Positions 1 through 8,984 of a DNA stretch of 43,085 nt are shown one piece after another; positions within the stretch are counted from its first letter, which is position 1; the number at the start of each line of letters is the position of its first letter. The notes under the pieces are model-generated. The model was not told the origin of the DNA. It made no database searches and saw only the letters and a program-made list of their open reading frames with translations. Location: NCBI GenBank assembly GCA_037147175.1, contig JBAWVS010000022.1, positions 1-43,085 of the forward strand, in the 5' to 3' direction. The translations under genes were made by a program, and so were the position numbers. Source of the DNA: a bacterium (GTDB lineage: Bacteria; Cyanobacteriota; Vampirovibrionia; Gastranaerophilales; UBA9971).

Positions 1-1143
1 GCAAAACCTTACGGCAAAACAATAATTCACTCTGATGCAGATTTAAAAGCATATATTATCGAGTTTGCAAACGGCAGAAAAATTAAAGCGTTGAGTTCCA
101 ACCCAAAAGCATTCCGCTCAAAAGAAGGAAAAGTTGTTCTTGATGAATTTGCACACCATAACAACCCAAAAGAATTATGGATGGCAGCGAAACCTTGTAT
201 TACATGGGGATTTCCTCTCAGAATTTTATCAACGCATAACGGGCAATCCAGCAAATTTTACCAATTTGTTGAAAGTATCAAGCAGAAAAAAAGAAAATGG
301 AGCCTGCATTCAACACCCATACAGCTTGCAGTTGACGAAGGATTTGTTGATAAAATATTCAAGAGGGAAACCACAGAAGAAGAACGGCAAGAATGGTTAA
401 AAGAGCAGGAAACAGACTGTTTTGACGATTATACTTGGAAGCAGGAATTTTGCTGTATCCCTGTTGATGAATCTACATCTTTTATTCCGTACGATATGAT
501 TGTTTCCTGCGAACTTGAAAATATTTTAAAAATGCCGGAAGAAATGACAGGCGATATTTATGTGGGAATGGATATAGGCAGGGTAAAAGATTTAACAGCA
601 ATATGGGTGCTGGAAAAGCGGGACAACATTTGCTATACAAGACGGCTTGAAATTCTTAAAAACACTCCATATCACATACAGCAAAAAGTTTTATACGACA
701 TTCTCAGCCATCCGAACCTCAGAAGGTGCAGTATGGATGCAACAGGTATGGGCAAACCATTAGCCGAATTTGCCCAAGACAAGTTCGGTTATCTTATTGA
801 ACCGATAACTTTTAATCCAAAAGTGAAAGAGAATCTTGCCTATGGACTCAGAGTACATTTTGAAAACAAAACTGTTTACATTCATTCGGAGCGGGAAGTC
901 AGGGACGACTTGCATTCCCTCAGAAGATTACCGGTCTTGCAGGGAAATACCGTCAAGTTTGATGTTGAAAGAACAGAAACAGACGGTCATGCAGACAGGT
1001 TCTGGGCATTAGCTTTAGCACTTTATGCTTCAAAAACAAACTATGAGCCTATGCAGGTAGAAACTAGAATGCGGCGAAAAAGCATAGATATGACAAAGGG
1101 CTTGTTTAAAAAATCAAACCTCGATTATTTCCGCAACCGCTAA
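1..1143 (+). CDS. Phage terminase large subunit, Mu gp28-like (5' end outside window)
   Basis: The open frame runs in from the left edge, so the N-terminal ATPase part with the Walker A motif is missing; the first in-window start-like codon (TTG at 91) is not a real start. What remains shows the ATPase-side VVLDEFAHH acidic (Walker B-like) motif, then an RNase H-like nuclease domain opening with GMDIGRVKDLTAIW and ending with HADRFWALALALYA, a signature of Mu-like terminases. The enzyme packages DNA into proheads by ATP hydrolysis and cuts it. It heads an operon with the portal and F-like genes, as in Mu. It is intact to its stop codon, with 55 bases before the next gene. Confidence 0.9.
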   Translation, partial: AKPYGKTIIHSDADLKAYIIEFANGRKIKALSSNPKAFRSKEGKVVLDEFAHHNNPKELWMAAKPCITWGFPLRILSTHNGQSSKFYQFVESIKQKKRKWSLHSTPIQLAVDEGFVDKIFKRETTEEERQEWLKEQETDCFDDYTWKQEFCCIPVDESTSFIPYDMIVSCELENILKMPEEMTGDIYVGMDIGRVKDLTAIWVLEKRDNICYTRRLEILKNTPYHIQQKVLYDILSHPNLRRCSMDATGMGKPLAEFAQDKFGYLIEPITFNPKVKENLAYGLRVHFENKTVYIHSEREVRDDLHSLRRLPVLQGNTVKFDVERTETDGHADRFWALALALYASKTNYEPMQVETRMRRKSIDMTKGLFKKSNLDYFRNR

Positions 1144-1198
1144 AAAACCAAAGATATAATCCCATAACACTTTAAGACACTTAAAGGGAAATTTTGCA

Positions 1199-2698
1199 AT
1201 GAAAAAATTATGGATTAATGAGCGAGAATATGTGCTTTTCAATGAGGTTAAAACCAGCCTCAGCAATGAAATTGCATCAAGAAAACGCTCGATTGATTTT
1301 TATTCCATACTGCAAAATCTTCCCGACCCCGACCCTATGCTGAGAAGTCAGGGTAAAGATATTCGTGTCTACAGAGAACTCCTTGCAGATCCGCACGTTT
1401 GGGCTTGCGTGCAGTCGAGAAAAGCCGGTGTTCTTTCTCTCGAATGGGAAATCGACAGGGGTAAAGCAAAATCAAGACAGGCAAAAATTATTGAATCTGT
1501 TTTCAGCAGTCTTGATTTAAACACCATAATCACAGAAATTCTTGATGCTGTTTTGTTTGGCTTCCAGCCTCTTGAAGTTATGTGGCAGCAGCAGGGCAAC
1601 TTGATTTTACCGACAGAAATCAAGGCAAAGCCTCCGGAATGGTTTGTCTTCGATATAGACAATAACCTGAAACTAAAAACAAAAGACAATTTTAACGGAG
1701 AATTATTGCCGGAAAGAAAATTCCTGTGTCCGCAGTACAACCCAAGCTATCAGAATCCTTATGGCGAAAGAACAATGGCTCGTATTTTCTGGAGTATAAC
1801 TCTGAAAAACGGCGGATTAAATTACTGGATAGCATTTACTGAAAAATACGGGATGCCGTTTTTAGTCGGCAAACATCCTCGTGGCACAGGAGACACTGCA
1901 AATCTTGCAGACATCCTCGAAAGAATGGTTCAGGATGCAATTGCTGTTATACCAAATGATTCTGCCATAGAAATTATGGAATCGTCCAAAAATTCAGGCT
2001 CTGATGTTTATGAGCGGCTCATCGACAAAATGAATGCTGAAGTTTCCAAAGCAATTTTAGGGCAGACTTTAACAACAGAAATTGGAAGCAAGGGCAGTTA
2101 TGCCGCATCAAATACTCATATGAATGTCAGAAAAGACATTATTGATGCAGACAAACGCATAGTTGAAAGAACTCTGAACCAGCTTATTAAGTGGATTTAT
2201 GAGTTGAATTTCGCAGAGAATAATATTCCTGAATTTTCCATGTACGAAGAGGAAGATGTCGATTTAACGCTTGCCCAGCGTGACAAAATTCTCTCCGAAT
2301 CAGGATTTAAGTTTACAAAAAAATATGCAATGAGAGCTTACGGCTTTGAAGAAGATGATTTGGAGATTGAAGAAACTCCTATTGCTAAGCCTGCAAAGGA
2401 GATTCAGTCACCTGCTGCAATGGAACACAATTTTAAAACTTTTAAAGAAGAGGCTTTATCATTCCCTGATCAGAAAGCCATTGATAATTTTATAGAATCT
2501 TTTACGGCTGATGAATTGCAAGGGCAAGCAAAAACAATTTTCGGCTCTGTCATGGAACTTGTAAATAATGCAAGTTCTTATGAAGAAATTCAGGAAAAAC
2601 TTGCAGAGCAAGGGCTGGAAACAAATCAAATAGAAAAAGTGTTACAAAAAGCGATATTTATATCAGAAGTTTGGGGCAGATTATATGGACTTGATTAA
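1199..2698 (+). CDS. DUF935 family portal protein (Mu gp29-like)
   Basis: This is a 499-residue protein of the DUF935 family, the portal of Mu-like phages: a dodecameric ring at one capsid vertex through which DNA enters and leaves. The family pattern is visible in the N-terminal third, where LLADPHVWACVQSRK is followed by EWEID, and in the following FTEKYGMPFLVGK stretch. The ATG is preceded by an AAAGGGA ribosome-binding site at 1183-1189. The length matches the family. The C-terminal 90 residues are acidic and helical and may be linker or head-binding sequence. The 3' end overlaps the methyltransferase gene by 14 bases, which suggests translational coupling. Confidence 0.9.
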   Translation: MKKLWINEREYVLFNEVKTSLSNEIASRKRSIDFYSILQNLPDPDPMLRSQGKDIRVYRELLADPHVWACVQSRKAGVLSLEWEIDRGKAKSRQAKIIESVFSSLDLNTIITEILDAVLFGFQPLEVMWQQQGNLILPTEIKAKPPEWFVFDIDNNLKLKTKDNFNGELLPERKFLCPQYNPSYQNPYGERTMARIFWSITLKNGGLNYWIAFTEKYGMPFLVGKHPRGTGDTANLADILERMVQDAIAVIPNDSAIEIMESSKNSGSDVYERLIDKMNAEVSKAILGQTLTTEIGSKGSYAASNTHMNVRKDIIDADKRIVERTLNQLIKWIYELNFAENNIPEFSMYEEEDVDLTLAQRDKILSESGFKFTKKYAMRAYGFEEDDLEIEETPIAKPAKEIQSPAAMEHNFKTFKEEALSFPDQKAIDNFIESFTADELQGQAKTIFGSVMELVNNASSYEEIQEKLAEQGLETNQIEKVLQKAIFISEVWGRLYGLD

Positions 2699-3647
2699 CA
2701 AAATGATAGTTGGAGACAGCTTAAATTCACTCAAACAAATTCCGGATCAAACAGTAGACTGTGTTGTAACCTCACCGCCATATTGGGCATTGCGAGATTA
2801 CGGCACAAATCCTGTTACTTGGAATGACGGCTGGCAAGGAGAACTGGGGTCAGAACCTGATTTTAACCGGTACATTGAACATCTTTGCGATATTTTTGAT
2901 GAAGCCAAAAGAGTTCTAAAAGATTCAGGAACTTGCTGGGTTAATATTGGCGACACTTACGGCGGAAGCTGTATGGGTTTGTCTTACTCAGGATATTCTA
3001 AAGGCAAGAACTCTTTCCTGCCAGATGATTTGAGCTATATGCCAAAAATTGCACATGCAAGAGGCAAATATGATAAAAGTCTGCTTTTAATTCCGTTCAG
3101 GTTTGCAGTTGAGATGGTAAACAGAGGCTGGATTTTAAGAAACGTAATCATTTGGCAAAAACCAAATTGCACACCGACAAGTGCAAAAGACAGGTTCACA
3201 GTCGATTTTGAATACTTCTTCTTTTTTTCTAAAAAACGCAAATATTATTTTGAACAACAAATAGAACCCTTTAAAGAATCAACAATAAAACGCTGCAAAA
3301 CCGGATGCAATGAAAATAAAGGCAGTTTTTATCAGGGGTTAAGTAAAGAAAACTTTGAAAAAATTCAGCAGAAAGTTTTAACTGGAAAACTTACCGGAAA
3401 AAATAAACGTGCAGTTTGGAATATTTCTACAACAAATTTTAGCGGAGCACACTTTGCTGTATATCCTCCGAAACTTATCGAAACGCCTATAAAAGCAGGC
3501 TGTCCTGAAAACGGCATAGTTCTTGATCCTTTTATGGGCAGTGGAACAACAGGATTGGTTGCTAAAAAGTTAAACCGCAACTGGCTTGGCATAGAATTAA
3601 ACCCCGAATACGCAAAAATGTCTGAGGATAGAATAAATGCAGCCTGA
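2685..3647 (+). CDS. Site-specific DNA methyltransferase (N4-cytosine or N6-adenine), beta class
   Basis: This 320-residue S-adenosylmethionine-dependent DNA methyltransferase has its catalytic TSPPYWALRDYG motif (motif IV) near residue 30 and the cofactor motif VLDPFMGSGTTG near residue 280. That order defines the beta class. The TSPPYW form is common in N4-cytosine enzymes but does not exclude N6-adenine. No restriction enzyme is adjacent. It lies between the portal and F-like genes and overlaps both (14 and 11 bases), so it is expressed with the head operon. The likely role is to protect phage DNA from host restriction before packaging (inference). The target sequence cannot be read from the protein. 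Confidence 0.9.
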   Translation: MDLINKMIVGDSLNSLKQIPDQTVDCVVTSPPYWALRDYGTNPVTWNDGWQGELGSEPDFNRYIEHLCDIFDEAKRVLKDSGTCWVNIGDTYGGSCMGLSYSGYSKGKNSFLPDDLSYMPKIAHARGKYDKSLLLIPFRFAVEMVNRGWILRNVIIWQKPNCTPTSAKDRFTVDFEYFFFFSKKRKYYFEQQIEPFKESTIKRCKTGCNENKGSFYQGLSKENFEKIQQKVLTGKLTGKNKRAVWNISTTNFSGAHFAVYPPKLIETPIKAGCPENGIVLDPFMGSGTTGLVAKKLNRNWLGIELNPEYAKMSEDRINAA

Positions 3648-4476
3648 CTTAAAATATTTGATAACTCTTCAGCCGGAGCAGGCTATAAAATATCTTAAAT
3701 CCAAGGGGTATAAGTTCTCTTGGGATTGGCATGAAGTTTGGCAGGATGCTCATACAAGGTCATTCACCGTTGCTAAAGTCATGAGAAAAGACATCCTTGA
3801 TGACATCAGGGAAATTGTTCAGAAATCTCTGGATGAAGGACTTACCCTGAAACAGTTTCAAAAAGAACTTGAACCGAAGCTGAAAGACAAAGGCTGGTGG
3901 GGAATTATTTCAGGAACTCCAGATGAAGTAAGAGATGAACTTGTAAAACGCAAGCTGATAAAAGACAAATCACTAATTACAGACGGAGAAGAAATTGTCA
4001 CAATTAAACTTGGAACACCGTGGCGGTTGAAAACTATTTACAGGACAAATATTCAGACTTCCTATATGGCTGGCAGGTACAAAGAACAAATTGATAACAC
4101 AGAAAATCGTCCGTATTTTCAATATGTGGCTGTTATGGACAGAAGGACACGACCGTCTCACGCAATTTTGAACGGCAGAGTTTTTAGGTATGACGATGAG
4201 TTCTGGAATTCGTTCTATCCTCCCAACGGCTGGGGATGCAGGTGCAGAGTCAGGGCATTGTCAGATGACAACATAAAAAACAGAAATCTTGATGTTGATT
4301 CTTCAAAAGGGCAATTATCCGAAGAAATGAGAGTTATTTCTAAAAAAACAGGCGAAGAAAAACCTGTTGCAGTTTATACGGATTCATTAACAGGTCATAA
4401 AGTTTCACCGGATGCAGGTTGGAGCTACAACCCCGGAAAATTAAGAGATTGGAGGCAAAACAATGGCAACAATTGA
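3637..4476 (+). CDS. Mu F-like (gp30) head morphogenesis protein
   Basis: The 279-residue protein belongs to the phage Mu protein F / SPP1 gp7 head-morphogenesis family. The diagnostic C-terminal domain is plain: an arginine-rich RTNIQTSYMAGRYKEQ helix, then VAVMDRRTRPSHAILNGRVF, then PPNGWGCRCRVRAL with its paired cysteines. These proteins sit in the capsid, associated with the portal, and are needed for assembly or DNA delivery. Mu F is longer, so this is a compact version. The order terminase, portal, F-like, G-like is conserved in Mu-type phages, here with two methyltransferase genes inserted. It overlaps the next gene by 14 bases. Confidence 0.9.
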   Translation: MQPDLKYLITLQPEQAIKYLKSKGYKFSWDWHEVWQDAHTRSFTVAKVMRKDILDDIREIVQKSLDEGLTLKQFQKELEPKLKDKGWWGIISGTPDEVRDELVKRKLIKDKSLITDGEEIVTIKLGTPWRLKTIYRTNIQTSYMAGRYKEQIDNTENRPYFQYVAVMDRRTRPSHAILNGRVFRYDDEFWNSFYPPNGWGCRCRVRALSDDNIKNRNLDVDSSKGQLSEEMRVISKKTGEEKPVAVYTDSLTGHKVSPDAGWSYNPGKLRDWRQNNGNN

Positions 4477-5296
4477 CAGAAGATATTTAATTAACTGGGT
4501 TGGAGGTAAGCGGCTACTGAGAAAAGCTATTGCACCTTTAATTCCGACTGATATCGTTTCATACCTCGAAGTTTTCGGTGGTGGTGGCTGGGTGCTTTTC
4601 TATAAAGACAAATGGGCTGATGTTGAAGTTTACAATGACCTTGATGGCAGACTTGTTAATCTTTTTAGAATAGTAAAATATCATCCATACGCTTTAAAGG
4701 AAGAACTAAAATATCTGCTTGGAAGCAGGGAAATGTTTATACAGTTCCTAAAAATGATACCGATAACAGATATCCAGAAAGCTGTTCAGTTTTTTTACTT
4801 GATAACCCGCTCTTTTGGAGGCAGGGGCGAATCTTTCGGATGTACAAGAAAATCCTGTGGCGGAGCGTGCAAAAGTCAGGAAAACACACTGACCAGAATA
4901 GATTCTATTCACAAACGGCTTGATAAAGTCTTAATTGAAAACAAGGACTTTGAAGCATTTATTAAGCAATACGACCATGTAGATGCGTTTTTCTACTGCG
5001 ACCCTCCCTACAGTTGCGGAGCCGGTTATGCGGTAACAACTACTAAAGGATTTGACCATGAAAGGCTAAGAGCGACTCTCGGACAAATTCAAGGCAGATT
5101 TTTATTGTCCTATGATGATGCTCCCATCATTCGTGAGCTTTACAAAGGTTATGAAATGATTGCAACTGAAAGACTTAACGGCATCAACAATAAGCAGGGA
5201 GATGACCGCAAAAACAAAATGTTTAAAGAACTTTTGATTGCAAATTATCCGATAAAGGAAAAATTTTATGCCGGAACCGATAGAAATAAAGATTGA
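4463..5296 (+). CDS. Dam-type DNA adenine methyltransferase (D12 class)
   Basis: The 277-residue enzyme belongs to the D12 class alpha-type adenine-N6 methyltransferases, which includes Dam, T4 Dam and DpnM. It begins with the family motif INWVGGKRLLRKAI, followed by the cofactor loop EVFGGGGWVLFYK near residue 40, a DLDGRLVNLFR segment, and the catalytic DPPYSCGAGY near residue 175. It transfers methyl groups to adenine, possibly in GATC as in relatives, though the specificity is not shown by the sequence. It is the second methyltransferase inside the head operon and overlaps genes on both sides. It probably modifies phage DNA against restriction. Confidence 0.92.
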   Translation: MATIDRRYLINWVGGKRLLRKAIAPLIPTDIVSYLEVFGGGGWVLFYKDKWADVEVYNDLDGRLVNLFRIVKYHPYALKEELKYLLGSREMFIQFLKMIPITDIQKAVQFFYLITRSFGGRGESFGCTRKSCGGACKSQENTLTRIDSIHKRLDKVLIENKDFEAFIKQYDHVDAFFYCDPPYSCGAGYAVTTTKGFDHERLRATLGQIQGRFLLSYDDAPIIRELYKGYEMIATERLNGINNKQGDDRKNKMFKELLIANYPIKEKFYAGTDRNKD

Positions 5297-5717
5297 GGAT
5301 AAAGAAATACAGCAACTCCTCAAGAAATTAATTGCTAAAACTGAAAATCTTCGTCCGCTCATGAAAAATATTGCCGGAATTATGATGGATTCTGTCGAGG
5401 AAAATTTTGAAAAAGAAGGCAGACCTGAAAAATGGCAAGAACTTTCCGAAGTTACAATCAAGCAGAGAAAGAAAAAAGGCTATTATCCTTGTACTATTCT
5501 TACTATGCGTGGCGAGCTTGCGGTTTCTATTACCAGCAAATATGACGATAATTCTGCTATTGTCGGGACAAACAAGGCTTATGCTGCTATTCAGCAATTC
5601 GGCGGCAATGCCGGTAAAAATAAAAAAGTTAAAATTCCTGCCCGACCATTTTTGATGTTGGGAGAGAAGGAAAAAGTTGAAATTTTAGAAGAAGTTCAAA
5701 ATTATGTTCAGGAATAA
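5268..5717 (+). CDS. Phage virion morphogenesis protein, Mu gpG-like
   Basis: The 149-residue protein matches the phage virion morphogenesis (tail completion, gpG/gpS-like) family. It has an N-terminal helix pair, a GRPEKWQELSEVTIKQRKKKG core, then ILTMRGELAVSI, an IQQFGG loop and the terminal IPARPFLML strand typical of these proteins. The family works at the head-tail junction or late in virion assembly. It overlaps the Dam-like gene by 29 bases. It is the last phage structural gene here: the expected next genes (protease/scaffold, major capsid, tail) are absent, and a terminator follows 50 bases later. Confidence 0.88.
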   Translation: MPEPIEIKIEDKEIQQLLKKLIAKTENLRPLMKNIAGIMMDSVEENFEKEGRPEKWQELSEVTIKQRKKKGYYPCTILTMRGELAVSITSKYDDNSAIVGTNKAYAAIQQFGGNAGKNKKVKIPARPFLMLGEKEKVEILEEVQNYVQE

Positions 5718-5769
5718 TTTGTTTGCATATAGTTGAGAAAAACTGTTAAGACCTTTTTCTCTTGAGTTT

Positions 5770-5804
5770 GAGGTTGGTGGTCAATTTGACCACCAACCTC
5801 TTTT
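5770..5804 (+). terminator. Strong intrinsic terminator after the head operon
   Basis: A perfect inverted repeat has arms at 5770-5784 and 5786-5800 around one base and is followed by TTTT. In RNA this gives a GC-rich stem of about 11-12 pairs with a short loop. It lies between the plus-strand head operon and the convergent hsdR gene and has no T-run on the minus side, so it mainly stops head-operon transcription. Confidence 0.85.
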
Positions 5805-5858
5805 GGAGAGTTCTTTCTAGCAATAATAAAAAAAATCATAAGCGATAAATTATTAAAT

Positions 5859-8800
5859 TTATACCAGCCCGATATATTTTTCAAAGAATCTCAAAAGTTT
5901 ATCAATAACAGATTCTTTCTTTTGTTGTCTTTGTCCTCCACCGAAACGTGAAATCGGCGGTAAAATTTTATCTAAATCAGTGCCGGTTGTTTTAAGTGTT
6001 CCATCTCTAAATGAGTTATCAACAAAGGTTTTTGTTTCTTCTTCCTTGAGTTGTTCTTCTTGAATTATAGTTGATAAATCTGTTTCTTTTTGGGTATTAA
6101 CAAAATTCTTCCAATCTTCTTCAACTTGAGTTGAAACATTTACTGTATCAATAAAGCTTTCAATAAGTTGCTTTTTGCTACGAAGTTCAATACTTGAATC
6201 GATTGCTTTTTGTATACTGGTAAGAATATTTTTATCTTCACAGTTAGATTTATGATATTTTGCAACAAGCATGAGAATATAATCAATGTTAATCTCTACT
6301 TGTTTTATGAGTTCAATTTCAAAAATAATATCATCGTTTATATTTTCTTTATCCACTTGTTCTTTATTAGAATATTCTTGATACAAGTCGATATAAATAC
6401 TTTGATAGTCTTGTAAATCTCTTTCTGAAATTTTATTGTCGTTTGTAAAATCATCAAACGCAGTCAGAATATTTCTTAATCTTAGGATTGTACCAAATAA
6501 TGAAATAAAATCTTTTTGATTCTTTTCACCAATAATAGCTTGTCCAAGAGGAAATATGCTTTTTAGCTTATTTATTAATTCATCATAACCGGCAAAATGC
6601 TTGCCATTGTCATCTGTGTAACCGTTGTAATACTCATTATATGTTTTTAAAAGAACAATGCTTCCTGCCTTTTCATCACCAAATAAAGCTATGGCTTTAT
6701 CTGTTGCCTCTTGCAAATCTCTAAAACAAACAATATTGCCAAAAGTTTTGACCGAATTTAAAATTCTGTTTGTTCTTGAAAATGCTTGAATAAGTCCGTG
6801 GTATTTTAAGTTTTTATCAACCCAAAGAGTGTTTAATGTTGTGGCATCAAAGCCGGTTAAGAACATATTAACAACAATCAGTAAATCTATTTCACGGTTT
6901 TTCATTCTTAATGAAACGTCTTTGTAGTAGTTTTGAAACTTGTCTGCTGAAGTATCATAGTTTGTGCTGAATTTTGCGTTATAGTCTTGAATTGAATATT
7001 CTAAAAACTCCCTTGACGGTTTATCTAAATTTTCAGTATCAAAACTTTCTTCATCTAATAAAATATCATCAGGGTCTTCTTCATTTGCACTAAAACTGAA
7101 GATTGTTGCTATTGTAAGGTCTTTACGTTTTTCAGCTAATTGTTTTTTGAATTCTTCATAGTACTGTTTTGCAACAGGAATCGAACTAACCGCAAAAATT
7201 GAATTAAAACCTGATAATCTGACTTTTTGTTTGATTTCCTCTACGTTTGTACGCTCGTTTGCGGTTATAACATCACTGATATTTGTGAGCTTGTTAAAAA
7301 TATAGGATTTATCATTTCTCTTTGTTTTTTGGTTAAAGTGATCTAAAACGTAATCCACAATATTGCTTATACGTTCCGGAGAAGCTAGTGCTTTTTCTCT
7401 GTCTATAGCTTTAACTTGCTTATCTTTAGTTCCGTCTTTTTCTTTCATTGTATTTATGTAATCAATACGGAAAGGCAAAACGTTATTGTCGTTAATCGCA
7501 TTAACGATTGTGTATGTATGCAATGATAGAACTTCTTTGCCCTCTTCATCAGGTTCACCGCCAAATACTTGAGGAGTTGTTTTCAATAAAGGGTTGCCGC
7601 CTGATGCAGAATTTTTGGCAAAAATCGGCGTTCCGGTAAACCCAAACAAATTATAATTTTTAAACGCTTTAACTATTTGTGAATGTAAATCCCCAAATTG
7701 AGAGCGGTGGCATTCATCAAAAATAAGAACCATATGCTTTTTGAATATTTCATGATCTTTGTTTTTAGAAATAAATACGCCTAATTTTTGAATAGTTGTG
7801 ATAATAATTTTTGTATTATCACTTTCAAGCTGTTTTTGCAAAACTCTTGTCGACTTATTACTGTTTGCCGCACCTTTTTCAAATTTGTCATACTCTTTCA
7901 TAGTTTGATAATCTAAATCTTTACGGTCAACGACAAATAAAACCTTGTCAATGTATGTTAAATTTGTTGCTAATTGTGCAGTTTTGAAAGATGTGAGAGT
8001 TTTTCCGCTTCCTGTTGTATGCCAAATATAGCCGCCTGCTTTTATAGTACCGACTTTTTTATAATTTGTTGAAACTTGAATTCTTGATAAAATTCTTTCG
8101 CAAGCTGCTATTTGGTAAGGTCGCATTACAAGCAATAAATCGTCAGATGTGAATACACAATACTTTGTTAATACGTTTAACAAGGTATGTTTTGACAAAA
8201 ATGTCTTTGTAAAATCAACAAGATCCGCAATAACTTTGTTGTTACCGTCAGCCCAAAACGAAGTGAATTCAAAACTATTACTCGTTTTTTTGCTTTTTGT
8301 TTTTTGACCGGAATTTGCTTCTTTTATGTGGCTGTCTCTTGTAGTGTTTGAATAATATTTTGTATGAGTGCCGTTTGAGATGACAAATATTTGAATATAC
8401 TCGTATAACCCTGATGAAGCCCAAAAACTGTCTCTTTGATAACGTTTGATTTGATTAAATGCTTCTCTTATTGCAACGCCTCTGCGTTTTAGTTCAACAT
8501 GAAGCAATGGCAAACCGTTTACTAATATTGTTACATCATATCGAGTGTTGTGATTGCCTTCAGCTTCTTCATATTGATTAATTACTTGAAGTTTATTGTT
8601 ATGGATATTCTTTTTGTCTAATAAATAAATGTTTTTTGTTTCGCCATTATCCCGTTTTAATATTTGAATATGATCTGCTTGGATTTTTCTTGTTTTTTCA
8701 ATAATACTTTCATTTTTGTTTGTAAGATTGTTGTTGAAAAAACTTTTCCATTCACTATCAGAAAATTTGTAATCGTTTAATTGTTCAAGTTGCAATCTAA

Positions 8801-8984
8801 GATTTGAAATAAGTTCAGCCTCATTGCGAATGGTTAAATAATCATAGCTTTGAGAAGACAATAACTGTATAAACTCGTGTTCTAATTGAGCTTCGCTCTG
8901 GTAAGAATCAGAACGAGCTTCTGTCGGTTTATATTCGGCAACAACCGTGCTTTCGTTTGTACTTGCAACTATGTTATAACCCAT
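5859..8984 (-). CDS. hsdR: Type I restriction enzyme R subunit
   Basis: The 1041-residue HsdR is the motor and nuclease subunit that translocates DNA and cuts it far from the recognition site. The N-terminal PD-(D/E)XK nuclease is visible as TRYDVTILVNG followed by HVELKRRG near residue 165. The superfamily 2 helicase has Walker A WHTTGSGKT near residue 325, the DEAD-like box IFDECHRSQFG near residue 423, and a late motif around LIQAFSRTNRI. A helical C-terminal domain that contacts the methyltransferase follows. The length is normal and no disruption is seen. It is the last gene of the hsdM-hsdS-hsdR operon, with its ATG directly after the hsdS stop codon. Confidence 0.95.
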   Translation of the reverse strand: MGYNIVASTNESTVVAEYKPTEARSDSYQSEAQLEHEFIQLLSSQSYDYLTIRNEAELISNLRLQLEQLNDYKFSDSEWKSFFNNNLTNKNESIIEKTRKIQADHIQILKRDNGETKNIYLLDKKNIHNNKLQVINQYEEAEGNHNTRYDVTILVNGLPLLHVELKRRGVAIREAFNQIKRYQRDSFWASSGLYEYIQIFVISNGTHTKYYSNTTRDSHIKEANSGQKTKSKKTSNSFEFTSFWADGNNKVIADLVDFTKTFLSKHTLLNVLTKYCVFTSDDLLLVMRPYQIAACERILSRIQVSTNYKKVGTIKAGGYIWHTTGSGKTLTSFKTAQLATNLTYIDKVLFVVDRKDLDYQTMKEYDKFEKGAANSNKSTRVLQKQLESDNTKIIITTIQKLGVFISKNKDHEIFKKHMVLIFDECHRSQFGDLHSQIVKAFKNYNLFGFTGTPIFAKNSASGGNPLLKTTPQVFGGEPDEEGKEVLSLHTYTIVNAINDNNVLPFRIDYINTMKEKDGTKDKQVKAIDREKALASPERISNIVDYVLDHFNQKTKRNDKSYIFNKLTNISDVITANERTNVEEIKQKVRLSGFNSIFAVSSIPVAKQYYEEFKKQLAEKRKDLTIATIFSFSANEEDPDDILLDEESFDTENLDKPSREFLEYSIQDYNAKFSTNYDTSADKFQNYYKDVSLRMKNREIDLLIVVNMFLTGFDATTLNTLWVDKNLKYHGLIQAFSRTNRILNSVKTFGNIVCFRDLQEATDKAIALFGDEKAGSIVLLKTYNEYYNGYTDDNGKHFAGYDELINKLKSIFPLGQAIIGEKNQKDFISLFGTILRLRNILTAFDDFTNDNKISERDLQDYQSIYIDLYQEYSNKEQVDKENINDDIIFEIELIKQVEINIDYILMLVAKYHKSNCEDKNILTSIQKAIDSSIELRSKKQLIESFIDTVNVSTQVEEDWKNFVNTQKETDLSTIIQEEQLKEEETKTFVDNSFRDGTLKTTGTDLDKILPPISRFGGGQRQQKKESVIDKLLRFFEKYIGLV

